DNA of 46,014 bases from Candidatus Gastranaerophilales bacterium (GCA_947624935.1 CANQML010000005.1:1-46014); one strand, 5' to 3'. Shown: positions 24,486 through 34,030, numbered from the stretch's first letter. Numbers and translations are program-made. Notes: generated by a model from the sequence alone, not told the origin.

Positions 24486-25601
24486 CTATTTTGAGAAAAA
24501 GCTCTTAATACAATTTACTACTTCTAAAATATCGTTGTCTGATAGTTCAAAATGTAGCGGTAAACATAATACTTCTCTAAAAATTTCGTCCGTATTTTCC
24601 ATTACCTCGCCATTATTATAATAACTAAAATGGTGACACGGAATATAGCTTATACCACTTTCGATATCATGATCCATTAAGTAACTTTTTAATTCATCAC
24701 GTTTTGAATTTTTAACCTTAATTACAAACATAAAAGGCGCAACGGTTGAAAAATCAATTATCGGAAGTTCAATTCCCTTAACACCTTCCAATTCTTTAAG
24801 GTAAAGATTACAGAGTTCTCTTCTTCTTTTGATAAACTTATCAAGCTTTTTAATCTGAGCTAATCCAATAGCAGCGTTAATATTGCTCATATGATAGCGA
24901 TATCCGTCAAATGGAACATCATAAATCCATGAACGTTTTTTCCAATCCTTAGTGTGCATAGTCTTTCGGTCAATACCCAAAAGTCGCTTTTTCCTTATAA
25001 TTTCTGCAACATCTGCATCAGATGTTACCACAGCTCCTCCTTCGCCACAAGTCATAACCTTAATTGAGTCAAAACTAAAACATGTAATATCTCCGAATGA
25101 ACCAATCTTTTTATCTTTATATATCGTTCCGATTGCGTGCGCGGCATCCTCAATTATGCGTACACCGTACTTTTCCTTTAAACTTAATAATGCATCCATA
25201 TCACAAGGTGCTCCTGCATAATGGACAGGAATAATTGCCTTAGTTTTATCAGTAATTTTGCTTTCTGCATCCTTAACATCAATTAACATTGTATCTTTAT
25301 CTACTTCACAAAAAATAGGTTTACCTCCGCAGGCTGATATTGCCTGAGCTGTAGCCACAAATGTAAACGAAGGCAAAATAACCTCATCACCTTCTCCAAT
25401 TCCTATTGAAGCAAGCGCAATATGTAATGCAGAAGTACCCGTATTAACGGCTATAACTTCTTGATTATTACCTATATATTCCTTCAGTTTTTCTTCAAAT
25501 TCATTAACCTTATATGCTAATCCAAAATAGCCGTAGTCAAACGCTTCTTTTACCTGAGCGAGTTCTTCTTCTCCGCAACATCCTCTTGATGATTTAATCA
25601 T
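24486..25601 (-). CDS. DegT/DnrJ/EryC1/StrS aminotransferase, probable CDP-4-keto-6-deoxyhexose transaminase
   Basis: A 371-residue PLP aminotransferase. 'NTGTSALHIALASIGIGEGD', 'EDAAHAIGTIYKDKKIGSFG' and Lys181 in 'SFDSIKVMTCGEGGA' place it among sugar transaminases. The lysine excludes the PMP-dependent 3-dehydrase (DdhC/E1) that usually accompanies RfbF/RfbG, where histidine replaces it. With the CDP-glucose genes directly upstream (19 bases), the likely product is a CDP-linked amino-dideoxyhexose. The ATG at 25601 has GGAGG 5 bases upstream. Confidence 0.85.
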   Translation of the reverse strand: MIKSSRGCCGEEELAQVKEAFDYGYFGLAYKVNEFEEKLKEYIGNNQEVIAVNTGTSALHIALASIGIGEGDEVILPSFTFVATAQAISACGGKPIFCEVDKDTMLIDVKDAESKITDKTKAIIPVHYAGAPCDMDALLSLKEKYGVRIIEDAAHAIGTIYKDKKIGSFGDITCFSFDSIKVMTCGEGGAVVTSDADVAEIIRKKRLLGIDRKTMHTKDWKKRSWIYDVPFDGYRYHMSNINAAIGLAQIKKLDKFIKRRRELCNLYLKELEGVKGIELPIIDFSTVAPFMFVIKVKNSKRDELKSYLMDHDIESGISYIPCHHFSYYNNGEVMENTDEIFREVLCLPLHFELSDNDILEVVNCIKSFFSK

Positions 25602-25620
25602 AAAAACCTCCAAATTTAAT

Positions 25621-26673
25621 TTAATGTAAAAATTCCTCTATTTGTCTATCCATACACTTTCTTATATCATCACCGTTTAACCAACATTTTGTCCATTCAA
25701 CGGTTTTTTCAACAGCTGTATCTAAGTTCCACTTAGGCGACCAACCAAAAATTGATTTAATTTTAGAGCAGTCAAGCTTTAAAAAGTTCGCCTCATGAGG
25801 TCCGCCGTCATATTGATTAACCCATTTCAATCCGCTGCCCCAATGCTTTACAAACAAATCTACCAACGAGCCTGTTTCAAAACAATCACAGTCGTCGGGA
25901 CCCACGTTATACCAACCTGAAAACTTATTATCTTCATACTGCTTTTTTGCAATCATAAGATACGCAAAAAGCGGTTCCAAAACGTGCTGATAGGGTCTTG
26001 TTGAATACGGGTTGCGTACAATAATATCTTTATTTTCCATTGCCGCGCGAACACAATCGGGGATAATCCTGTCGTTAGAAAAATCTCCCCCGCCTATAAC
26101 ATTACCTGCGCGCGCGGTAGAAACAGCCACTCTGCTGTCAGAGAAGAAACTGTTTTTGTAGCTGTGGGTAACAAGCTCGGAGCAGGATTTTGAATTTGAA
26201 TACGGGTCATATCCGTCAAGCATCTCATCTTCGCGGTAACCCCAAAACCATTCTCTGTTCAGATATACTTTGTCGGTAGTTACATTTAGAAATGACTTTA
26301 CACTATCACTATGACGTACACATTCTAAGATGTTAACAGTACCCATTACATTTGTTTCATAGGTATATACAGGGTCTTTGTAGCTGTCTCTGACTATAGG
26401 CTGAGCAGCAAGGTGAAGTACAATTTCGGGATTAGATTTATCAAAGGCTTCTTTTAGTGAATTTAAATCGCGTATATCTCCGATAATGCTTTGGGTATCA
26501 TTTTCTATATCCGCAATTTCAAAAAGCGACGGCTCTGTATAAGGCTTTAGAGAATAACCTGTAACCTCTGCCCCTGCATTGGATAAAATTTTACACAGCC
26601 AAGAGCCTTTAAATCCTGTATGTCCGGTTATGAAAACTCTTTTATTTTTGTAAAAAGATAAATCAAAATTCAT
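25621..26673 (-). CDS. rfbG: CDP-glucose 4,6-dehydratase
   Basis: A 350-residue short-chain dehydrogenase/reductase-fold enzyme converting CDP-glucose to CDP-4-keto-6-deoxyglucose. It has the NAD-binding 'RVFITGHTGFKGSWLCKIL', 'LHLAAQPIVRDSYKDP', the catalytic YxxxK in 'DPYSNSKSCSELV', and 'TARAGNVIGGGDFSNDRIIPD', all RfbG hallmarks. The ATG at 26673 overlaps the rfbF stop (TGATG) and has GGGAAG upstream. A longer in-frame version would run into rfbF and is unlikely. It feeds the transaminase and epimerase that follow. Confidence 0.94.
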   Translation of the reverse strand: MNFDLSFYKNKRVFITGHTGFKGSWLCKILSNAGAEVTGYSLKPYTEPSLFEIADIENDTQSIIGDIRDLNSLKEAFDKSNPEIVLHLAAQPIVRDSYKDPVYTYETNVMGTVNILECVRHSDSVKSFLNVTTDKVYLNREWFWGYREDEMLDGYDPYSNSKSCSELVTHSYKNSFFSDSRVAVSTARAGNVIGGGDFSNDRIIPDCVRAAMENKDIIVRNPYSTRPYQHVLEPLFAYLMIAKKQYEDNKFSGWYNVGPDDCDCFETGSLVDLFVKHWGSGLKWVNQYDGGPHEANFLKLDCSKIKSIFGWSPKWNLDTAVEKTVEWTKCWLNGDDIRKCMDRQIEEFLH

Positions 26674-27452
26674 CAGTCTTCCCATACCTTCCAAGGCGCT
26701 TGCCCGCTTTCCCAAAGCTGTTCAAGCTTCTTCTTTTCTCTCATTGTATCCATACACTGCCAAAAGCCCTTATGGATATAGCTTTTAAGTTGTCTCATTT
26801 CCACAAGTTCATTCATTGTTTCACTTTCAAAATCCGTTCTATCATCCTTTATTAAATCAAAAACTGCTGGTTCTAAAACCATATATCCAATATTTATTAG
26901 ATTTCCATCAAGATCACTTTTTTCCCTGAAATTTTCAATCAAATTATTATCTCCTATTTTAACAACTCCCTTACTTTGTCCAAAGTTATAGACTGAAACG
27001 GTGCCGATTTTTCCGTGACTCTTATGAAAATCAATGAGTTTTGTAATGTTAACATTACCTACCGCGTCACCGTATGTAAGAAGAAATGTTTCATCTCCGA
27101 TATAGTCCTTTATCCTTTTAACTCTACCGCCGGTCTGTGTATTTAATCCCGTGTCAACAACAGTAACCTTCCACGATTCCGCTCGTTTATTATGAACAAT
27201 CATATCATTTCCGTTGGTAAAGTCAAAAGTTATATCAGAAGTATGAAGAAAATAATTTGCAAACCATTCTTTAATTATATGTTGCTTATATCCGGCACAA
27301 ATTATAAATTCCTTTATTCCGTAATAGGAATAAACTTTCATAATATGCCAAAGTATAGGCATCTGACCGATTTCAAGCATAGGTTTGGGTTTAAATTTTG
27401 ATTCTTCAGAGATACGTGTTCCGTATCCCCCTGCTAAAATTACAGCTTTCAT
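26673..27452 (-). CDS. rfbF: Glucose-1-phosphate cytidylyltransferase
   Basis: A 259-residue nucleotidyltransferase that makes CDP-glucose from CTP and glucose-1-phosphate. 'MKAVILAGGYGTRISEESKF' followed by KPKPM is the nucleotide-binding signature; 'GYKQHIIKEWFANYF' and 'LTYGDAVGNVNI' are typical of RfbF. 'GFWQCMDTMREKK' near the end is also conserved. It is full length. It is the committed step of the CDP-sugar branch and couples translationally to rfbG. Confidence 0.95.
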   Translation of the reverse strand: MKAVILAGGYGTRISEESKFKPKPMLEIGQMPILWHIMKVYSYYGIKEFIICAGYKQHIIKEWFANYFLHTSDITFDFTNGNDMIVHNKRAESWKVTVVDTGLNTQTGGRVKRIKDYIGDETFLLTYGDAVGNVNITKLIDFHKSHGKIGTVSVYNFGQSKGVVKIGDNNLIENFREKSDLDGNLINIGYMVLEPAVFDLIKDDRTDFESETMNELVEMRQLKSYIHKGFWQCMDTMREKKKLEQLWESGQAPWKVWED

Positions 27453-27468
27453 AACAAAACCTCTTATT

Positions 27469-28653
27469 TTAATATCTTCTTTTTATCTGTTCAATTATAC
27501 AATCATATACTCTTTGTGAAGATTTATTATCTCTGTTCTCATTAAATAATTTGCACATTTCATCGCGCTTTGACTTTAATTTATCTTCCCCATTAGCTAC
27601 ATCTTTTACAAATGAAATAAAATCGTCCACATTGAGTATATGCTCCCCTATAATATAATCAAACACGTTTTCAAATACAAATCCTGTTTCTTTAGAGTAG
27701 GTATCAAAATCATCTACAGTTAAACCAATATTGTTACCGGTTAGAAGATAATCATAGTAAACAGAAGAATAGTCGGTTATAAGTGCGTCAGTTGCCCCGA
27801 TAAATTGATAAAGTTGTAAATTTGCATTTGAAATTGTGTCATTATATAGAACTACAAAGTTTGATAATCCAAGTTTTTTTAATAAAGTAAGCTTTTGTGC
27901 AGGGTGGGGCTTTAATATCAATAAAATATTATTCTCGATTAAAACTTCATTCAACTTTTTACAATCCTCTTCTGTATATAAACAAGGGATTTCAAGAGGA
28001 AAATCAAATGTTGAGTCTACCCTGTCGCTATTATCAGCCTTACGGAACGTCGGCATCCACAAAATTACCTTATTATATTTCTTATTCGGATAAATTTTTT
28101 TAATGTAATTTTTATCATTTTCAAAGAGAAAATCATTTCTGGGATAACCCGTAATCACAAATTTTTCTTCTGATATTCCCCCAGATTCCAAAGAATCATA
28201 TTTAACAAAAAACGGAGCCAAACAAATACACATATCACTCTCGTTATTTTCATCTTCTCTGCAATGTTTTAGTCTTGACTTTAAAGATGTTCCATGTTGA
28301 AGATATACGAATAACTGCTTTTCAAAAACTTTTCCTATATATCTATTTGCATATAACATAGCCCTTGAAGTACATAATGTATACATTCGCTGAATTTTTT
28401 CAAATCGTGTCTTTGGATAAAAGTTCATAAATTTCACATTTTTTATATGTATATCTTTAAAATCGTTTTTATCGCTGACAAGCCAAATTATTTTATACTC
28501 ATCGTTTAAATGATTTTCGAGCATTTTTTGAAAAACCGGATAAGTCTGACAGCTCATATCCGGCACACTTTCAAGAAGTATTTTTTTATTAGGATACCAT
28601 TTTGATTGAAAAATTTTTTCAGCAAACTTTTTTATTGCCCTTTTTATACTCAT
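27469..28653 (-). CDS. CDP-glycerol glycerophosphotransferase-family protein (TagB/TagF-like)
   Basis: A 394-residue teichoic-acid-type polymerase or primase homologue. The GT-B C-terminal half shows 'FVYLQHGTSLKSRLKH', 'VITGYPRNDFLF', 'ILWMPTFRKADN', 'LILKPHPAQ' and 'ATDALITDYSSVYYDYLL', with the two conserved histidines of the family. Known members take glycerol-phosphate or ribitol-phosphate from a CDP-alcohol. No TagD or CDP-ribitol synthase gene is present nearby, whereas a CMP-phosphonate-forming fusion is. A CMP-phosphonate donor is therefore an attractive inference. It begins 13 bases after rmlB with a weak ribosome site. Confidence 0.85.
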   Translation of the reverse strand: MSIKRAIKKFAEKIFQSKWYPNKKILLESVPDMSCQTYPVFQKMLENHLNDEYKIIWLVSDKNDFKDIHIKNVKFMNFYPKTRFEKIQRMYTLCTSRAMLYANRYIGKVFEKQLFVYLQHGTSLKSRLKHCREDENNESDMCICLAPFFVKYDSLESGGISEEKFVITGYPRNDFLFENDKNYIKKIYPNKKYNKVILWMPTFRKADNSDRVDSTFDFPLEIPCLYTEEDCKKLNEVLIENNILLILKPHPAQKLTLLKKLGLSNFVVLYNDTISNANLQLYQFIGATDALITDYSSVYYDYLLTGNNIGLTVDDFDTYSKETGFVFENVFDYIIGEHILNVDDFISFVKDVANGEDKLKSKRDEMCKLFNENRDNKSSQRVYDCIIEQIKRRY

Positions 28654-28666
28654 AAAAACACCATTA

Positions 28667-29686
28667 TTATCTGTTACTATACATTTTATCATAATAATCG
28701 CGGTACTCACCGCTTATAATGGTTTCCCACCACTGTTTATTATTGAGATACCATTTTATCGTTTTTTCAATACCGTCAGAAAATTTTGTTTTTGGCAACC
28801 AACCCAATTCATTACTGATCTTTGTGGGGTCAATCGCATACCTTAAATCGTGACCTTTTCTGTCTGTAACAAAAGTTATAAGTGATTCAGGTTTGTTAAG
28901 CTTTTTACATATAAGCTTAACTATGTCAATATTTTTCATTTCATTATGTCCGCCGACATTGTAGACCTCTCCTGCTTTTCCTTTATGTATTATAAGGTCA
29001 ATAGCCTCGCAGTGGTCCTCCACATACAGCCAATCGCGTACATTTTCTCCCTTTCCGTATACAGGTAAAGGCTTGTCCGCCAATGCGTTTGCTATCATAA
29101 GCGGAATAAGCTTTTCGGGAAAATGATACGGACCGTAATTATTGGAACATCTGCTTATCGTAATCGGCAGATTATATGTACGGTAATATGCAAGCACCAG
29201 TAAATCCGCAGATGCTTTTGACGCACTATACGGACTTGAGGTGTGCAGGGGAGTTTCTTCAGTAAAGAACATATCAGGTCTGTCTAAGGGAAGGTCACCA
29301 TAAACCTCGTCTGTACTTACCTGATGATAACGAGTTACTCCGTATTTTCTGCAGGCGTCCATAAGCACTTGAGTTCCTAAAATATTAGTTTTCAGGAAAA
29401 CCTCAGGATTTTCAATCGAACGGTCAACATGGCTTTCCGCCGCAAAATTGACCACAATATCAGGCTTATGCTCGTCAAAAATCTTATATATTTCTTCACG
29501 GTCACAAATATCTGTCTTTAAAAACACAAAATTTGGATTTTTAAGAGCCTTTTCGAGTGTAGAAAGATTTCCCGCGTATGTAAGGCAATCAACGCAGATT
29601 ATTTTATAATCAGGGTATTTTTTCAGCATATGATAAACGAAGTTAGAGCCTATAAATCCCGCTCCGCCCGTAACTAAAACTGTCAT
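28667..29686 (-). CDS. rfbB: dTDP-glucose 4,6-dehydratase
   Basis: A 339-residue RmlB. '[19 protein letters not shown]', '[16 protein letters not shown]', the catalytic 'STDEVYGD', the '[14 protein letters not shown]' YxxxK pair and '[20 protein letters not shown]' are textbook. It makes dTDP-4-keto-6-deoxyglucose, the branch point for the 2,3-dehydratase route and the WecE route in this locus. It overlaps rfbA by 4 bases. There is no rmlD, so dTDP-rhamnose is not an end product of this cluster alone. Confidence 0.97.
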   Translation of the reverse strand: MTVLVTGGAGFIGSNFVYHMLKKYPDYKIICVDCLTYAGNLSTLEKALKNPNFVFLKTDICDREEIYKIFDEHKPDIVVNFAAESHVDRSIENPEVFLKTNILGTQVLMDACRKYGVTRYHQVSTDEVYGDLPLDRPDMFFTEETPLHTSSPYSASKASADLLVLAYYRTYNLPITISRCSNNYGPYHFPEKLIPLMIANALADKPLPVYGKGENVRDWLYVEDHCEAIDLIIHKGKAGEVYNVGGHNEMKNIDIVKLICKKLNKPESLITFVTDRKGHDLRYAIDPTKISNELGWLPKTKFSDGIEKTIKWYLNNKQWWETIISGEYRDYYDKMYSNR

Positions 29687-30561
29687 TTATTTAGTGCCTC
29701 CTCGGCTATAGAAATTATGTATCTGCCATATTCGGTTGTTTTTAAATTTTCTCCAAGCTTTAAGAGCTGATTTGCGGAAATAAATCCTTGTCTCCAAGCT
29801 ATTTCCTCAATACAAGACATATAAAAACCTTGTCTGGACTGAACTGCCTCAACAAATTCAGCGGCTTTTAGCATACCCTCGGGAGTACCTGTATCAAGCC
29901 ATGCAACACCTCTGCCCATAAGCGTAACTTTAAGCTCTCCCGACTTTAAATACTCATTGTTGACAGCGGTAATCTCTATTTCACCACGCTCAGACGGTTT
30001 TATATTTTTTGCTATATCTACAACCTTGTTATCGTAAAAATATAAACCGGGGACAACATAATTAGATTTAGGTTTTTGAGGTTTTTCCTCTATTGAAATG
30101 ACATTATTATCATCGTCAAACTCTACAACTCCAAATTCTCTGGGATTTTTCACAGGATAACCGAAAATAGTAGCGCCATTTAAATTTTTAATGGAATTTC
30201 TGAGTATTCCTGTTATATCCTGTCCATAAAAAATATTGTCGCCGAGTATAAGACATACATCGTCATCGCCTATAAAATCAGCGCCCAATACAAACGCGTC
30301 GGCAAGACCCCTTGGCTTGTCCTGTACTTTATATTCTATCGTAATTCCGAGTGATTTTCCATCCCCTAAAAGCTTTTTATATAGAGTAGTATCCTCAGGA
30401 GTAGAAATAATAAGTATTTCTCTTATACCCGCAAGCAATAAAATTGATAAAGGATAATATATCATAGGTTTATCATAAACAGGTAATAATTGTTTAGATA
30501 CGGCAATTGTCATAGGGAAAAGACGTGTTCCTTTTCCGCCTGCTAAAATAATACCTTTCAT
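29683..30561 (-). CDS. rfbA: Glucose-1-phosphate thymidylyltransferase
   Basis: A 292-residue RmlA. '[20 protein letters not shown]' then [17 protein letters not shown] is the family signature, and '[13 protein letters not shown]' and '[12 protein letters not shown]' confirm it. It makes dTDP-glucose for RmlB, whose gene overlaps it by 4 bases. The ATG at 30561 is preferred because GGAG lies 9 bases before it and it starts directly at the nucleotide-binding strand. Confidence 0.97.
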   Translation of the reverse strand: MKGIILAGGKGTRLFPMTIAVSKQLLPVYDKPMIYYPLSILLLAGIREILIISTPEDTTLYKKLLGDGKSLGITIEYKVQDKPRGLADAFVLGADFIGDDDVCLILGDNIFYGQDITGILRNSIKNLNGATIFGYPVKNPREFGVVEFDDDNNVISIEEKPQKPKSNYVVPGLYFYDNKVVDIAKNIKPSERGEIEITAVNNEYLKSGELKVTLMGRGVAWLDTGTPEGMLKAAEFVEAVQSRQGFYMSCIEEIAWRQGFISANQLLKLGENLKTTEYGRYIISIAEEALNK

Positions 30562-30589
30562 ATATCTCAACTCCAATCAAAATATTTGT

Positions 30590-31678
30590 TTATTTTAAAA
30601 CTAAATCACAGATTTTATCAACTTCCTCAACAGATAAATCCGCATATAGCGGAAGTGTAAGCACCTTTTCTGAAACGGATTTTGCAATAGGCGTACTTTG
30701 AATATCAAAACGATTTTGATACACCTCAAACTCACTTGTTAGAGGATAAAAATATTTGCGTGCAAATATATCATTCTTTGCCAAAATTTCTGCAACTTCA
30801 TCTCTTGAATATTTATATCCGTCAAACACAACAGGAAAGTATGAATAATTGTGCTTAACACATTGTTTGATTTTCAATAACTTTATGCTTTCAATACCAC
30901 TTAGACGCTCAATATATCTGTCAAAGGCTTTTTTACGTTTTGAAATTTCTTCATCAATATGTTTAAGGTTGCAAAGTCCCATAGCCGCGTGCATTTCTGT
31001 CATTTTTGCATTAGTTCCCACAACAGTGACACTTTCTTGTCCTTTCATACCAAATTGTCTTATTCTAGCAAATTTATCATTTAAAGAATTATCTGAATAT
31101 GTAAGTCCTCCTCCTTCAACAGTATGGAAAACCTTGGTAGCATGAAAACTGAACATTGACATATCACCCAAAGTGCCTACACCTTTACCATTAATTTCTA
31201 CGCCGAAAGCATGAGCCGCATCATAAATAACCTTTAAGTTATACTTTTTTGCAATTTCATCAATTCTTTTATAGTCACATACACTTCCGTAAACATGAAC
31301 AGGCAAAATTGCACATGTTTTTTCAGTTATTAAAGATTCTATTTTATCAGCATCGATAGTATAGTCATCTTCTCTTATATCACAAAAAACAGGAGTTAGA
31401 CCATTACGAACAATGGCTTGTGTAGTCGAGGCAAAAGTATAAGGAGTCGTAATAACTTCACCCTCAAGCTCAAGTGCATTTAACGCGAGTTCAAGCGCCA
31501 TATGCCCGTTACTGAAAAGAGAAACATTTTTAACTTTTAGATAATCAATAAGACCCTTTTCTAATTTTTGATGTTTAGGTCCTGTGTGGGTAAGCCATCG
31601 ACTATCCCATAAATCTTTTATCTCTCCGCAAAATTCTTCATATGGAGGCATAGAAGATTTAACTACATTAATACTCAT
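30590..31678 (-). CDS. VioA-like dTDP-4-keto-6-deoxyhexose 4-transaminase (DegT family)
   Basis: A 362-residue PLP enzyme. 'WDSRWLTHTGPKHQKLEKGL', 'SLFSNGHMALELALNAL', 'GEVITTPYTFASTTQAIVRN' and 'VIYDAAHAFGVEI' resemble VioA-type 4-transaminases. The Schiff-base lysine is Lys182 in 'FSFHATKVFHTVEGGG'. Lying directly after a 2,3-dehydratase and 3-ketoreductase, it probably aminates C4 of a 2,6-dideoxy-4-ketohexose. The ATG at 31678 overlaps the upstream stop and has GGAG 9 bases before it. C3 amination is a less likely alternative. Confidence 0.85.
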   Translation of the reverse strand: MSINVVKSSMPPYEEFCGEIKDLWDSRWLTHTGPKHQKLEKGLIDYLKVKNVSLFSNGHMALELALNALELEGEVITTPYTFASTTQAIVRNGLTPVFCDIREDDYTIDADKIESLITEKTCAILPVHVYGSVCDYKRIDEIAKKYNLKVIYDAAHAFGVEINGKGVGTLGDMSMFSFHATKVFHTVEGGGLTYSDNSLNDKFARIRQFGMKGQESVTVVGTNAKMTEMHAAMGLCNLKHIDEEISKRKKAFDRYIERLSGIESIKLLKIKQCVKHNYSYFPVVFDGYKYSRDEVAEILAKNDIFARKYFYPLTSEFEVYQNRFDIQSTPIAKSVSEKVLTLPLYADLSVEEVDKICDLVLK

Positions 31679-32678
31679 TTGCAATTCTCCGTATCTCATT
31701 CATTAGTAATGATTGCTTTAATATTTCTTCATATCTTTTTTCCCTAACAGATAAATCATTTATACAATTCAAAAAATGTTCAGCTGAATGCAAAAACTGA
31801 TCATCAGGATTTACAACAATATTTTTCTCCAAAGCACTAACGTTAATCTCTGTTTTCATCTCTGCAGTTGGAGTAAATACCCTTGGTGTATAAAGAACCC
31901 CTTTACTTCCCCATACTTCAAGTTCACACTTATATGAATTATCCATACCAAAAGAAATCTGAGCAGTTAAACCATTCCTATTCTGCATAGTTGCAGCTCC
32001 AAAAACATCAACATCGTGTTCTCTCGATGAACATAGAGATGAACTTGTTATTCTGGATGTATCTCCTAACAACAGATATGCCAATTTTGTCGGATAACCT
32101 CCGCAATCAAGCAAAGCGCCCCCACCTAACGATTTATAGTATCTAAAATCATCTTTTCCTCTATATGGAAATCCAAAAGAAGTTCTAATAAGACGAATTT
32201 CACCAATTAACCCTTTGTTAATTACTTCATTTATTTTTTCAATCTGAGCATGATAAGCAAATGCGAAATTTTCGTGTACAGCTACTCCATACTCTTTAGC
32301 CTTGTTTATTAATAATTCAGTATTTTTATAAGAATCAGAAAATGGCTTTTCCATAAGAAGATGTTTTTTGTTCTCTATTACTTTGTTACCCCATTTAAAA
32401 TGTAACCCCGGTGGCAACGGAACATATACAGCTTCAATTTCCGGGTCATTAAGCATAGTTTCATAGCCTTCAAAAATCTTTCCGCCAAATTCATCTCTAA
32501 ACTTTTTTGCCTTTTCATACTCACTAAGTATAACACTGTTATCATTTTTACTCTCATCCCATTCACAACAAAGAGCACAAGCAACCCCAATATATTCAAA
32601 TTCCTTACTTTTAAGTATTGCCGGGACAAAACGTCTGAAAGCAATATCTGATGGTGCTAAGACTCCGATTTTTAACAT
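31668..32678 (-). CDS. Gfo/Idh/MocA family NDP-sugar 3-ketoreductase
   Basis: A 336-residue NAD(P)-dependent oxidoreductase. 'LKIGVLAPSDIAFRRFVPAI' begins the Rossmann fold, 'VYVPLPPGLHFKW' and the active-site lysine in 'LLMEKPFSDSY' follow, and 'GGGALLDCGGYPTKLAYLLL' is typical of the sugar C3-ketoreductases that partner 2,3-dehydratases. The start ATG overlaps the dehydratase stop as TGATG, with GAGGGGG 7 bases upstream. It should reduce the unstable 3-keto product of the dehydratase, fixing C3 stereochemistry. Confidence 0.85.
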   Translation of the reverse strand: MLKIGVLAPSDIAFRRFVPAILKSKEFEYIGVACALCCEWDESKNDNSVILSEYEKAKKFRDEFGGKIFEGYETMLNDPEIEAVYVPLPPGLHFKWGNKVIENKKHLLMEKPFSDSYKNTELLINKAKEYGVAVHENFAFAYHAQIEKINEVINKGLIGEIRLIRTSFGFPYRGKDDFRYYKSLGGGALLDCGGYPTKLAYLLLGDTSRITSSSLCSSREHDVDVFGAATMQNRNGLTAQISFGMDNSYKCELEVWGSKGVLYTPRVFTPTAEMKTEINVSALEKNIVVNPDDQFLHSAEHFLNCINDLSVREKRYEEILKQSLLMNEIRRIANEY

Positions 32679-34030
32679 CAAAAATCCCCCTCAAAAAGTG
32701 ATAATAAATTCCTTAGTTGAATATTTAAAACATTGTTTACCTGACAAAGCATATTTAAAGTTGTATACGTACACCAAAAATATCCGTCCGGTAAGTCTAT
32801 AAGCTCACTTTCCTTTATCTCTAATAGTATATTTCTGTTCTGTTCGTGATAAAAACGACCTCCCTCTTCTGATAAAAGAACATTCGTATTTACACCAATA
32901 TTTTTTTTATATCTATCAAAGAATAACTCAGTTACAATATCAGTATCAAACTCTATTCCATACTCAATCTGAACAGTAGGAGCAAGTTCAATTTTATCAA
33001 AACAACCTATCTCAGGCTTTGCTTTTACCAAAAAATTGTACAAACCATTTACTTTCTTAAAAATTAAACCAAATGTTGCGATTCCCTCCGCTTCAAAACA
33101 CGGTTGACACCAATGGCGGACTTCCCTGCCTTCAATGCTTATATCACAAAAAACCATTTTAAAGGGATAATTATTTTCACAAACAAACTCACCTTTATCG
33201 TTGTAATGCCATTTCTTTAAACTATTAAGTGAAACAATTTCTGAAGTTATATCATTATGCATTTTATAATCATTGAAATAATTAAAAATTTTAACATAAC
33301 TATTAATAGAGGGCAATTCGTTTTGAGATTTTATACTTTTAATATCATTACTATATAAAGAAAAGGGCAAACACGAAATAACCGTACGAGTATCCATATT
33401 TATTAAATTATCATAACGCATAAGTTTTTTTATTTGCCCTAATGTCATCCACCTAAAGTTGTCACCTTCATCAATATCATCATCTGTAATTACAATAACA
33501 TTTCTATTTCGCTTTCCCAAAAATCTTGAAGATTGTTCTGATTGAATTTGATCAACTATTATATTCTCAGGCTTTGCATTTAGAAAATATTTTAAATATG
33601 CAGGTTTTCCGCCTCCGTGTTTTTGCGTAAAGTTGCTCTTTGTTGCTTGAAGCGTAGGAGATATCTGTATCTTATTTATATTTCCAGGCTCAATTTTAGC
33701 CTGCATAAGAAAATAAGCAACGTCATCAACTATTTTTACTAAAATTCCAAGGTAACCAATTTCATTTTGAAGCATAATAGGTTGTTGAGAAATTAACTCT
33801 CCGTTTATACTTTGGTTTATTCCATATATCTTAAAAAATGCTCCCTGCTCATTTTTTATACAACCAGAATTTTCATCATAATGCCACGGAAAACATTTTG
33901 ATAAAGTTGTCTTTTTTATATCAACTCTAAGTTGTCTGTTACGCAATTTAACCCATTCAAGGATGTCTGAAAGTGTATGTATATACTTTTCGTTATTCCA
34001 TGAATTTATTATGGATTGTATATTTACCAT
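32678..34030 (-). CDS. NDP-hexose 2,3-dehydratase (EvaA/TylX3-like)
   Basis: A 450-residue member of the family that removes the C2 hydroxyl of dTDP-4-keto-6-deoxyhexoses, opening 2,6-dideoxysugar pathways. The internal duplication of the family is visible: 'FLMQAKIEPGNINKIQISPT' with 'LQATKSNFTQKHGGGKPAYL' and 'DQIQSEQSSRFLGKRNRN' in the first half, and 'FLVKAKPEIGCFDKIELAPT' with 'SEEGGRFYHEQNRN' in the second. The family is best known from actinomycete antibiotic glycosylation, so its place in this glycan locus is notable. The palindrome at 34061-34072 lies just upstream. Confidence 0.92.
   Translation of the reverse strand: MVNIQSIINSWNNEKYIHTLSDILEWVKLRNRQLRVDIKKTTLSKCFPWHYDENSGCIKNEQGAFFKIYGINQSINGELISQQPIMLQNEIGYLGILVKIVDDVAYFLMQAKIEPGNINKIQISPTLQATKSNFTQKHGGGKPAYLKYFLNAKPENIIVDQIQSEQSSRFLGKRNRNVIVITDDDIDEGDNFRWMTLGQIKKLMRYDNLINMDTRTVISCLPFSLYSNDIKSIKSQNELPSINSYVKIFNYFNDYKMHNDITSEIVSLNSLKKWHYNDKGEFVCENNYPFKMVFCDISIEGREVRHWCQPCFEAEGIATFGLIFKKVNGLYNFLVKAKPEIGCFDKIELAPTVQIEYGIEFDTDIVTELFFDRYKKNIGVNTNVLLSEEGGRFYHEQNRNILLEIKESELIDLPDGYFWCTYTTLNMLCQVNNVLNIQLRNLLSLFEGDF

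Noticed and set aside
24486-25601. CDP-4-keto-6-deoxyglucose-3-dehydrase (DdhC/E1), the usual partner of RfbF/RfbG
   Set aside because: E1 enzymes replace the PLP lysine with histidine, while this protein has Lys181 in SFDSIKVM, so it is called a transaminase.
28667-30561. dTDP-L-rhamnose biosynthesis operon (rmlABCD)
   Set aside because: rmlA and rmlB are present, but there is no rmlD reductase, and the RfbC-like epimerase is located with the CDP-sugar genes instead.
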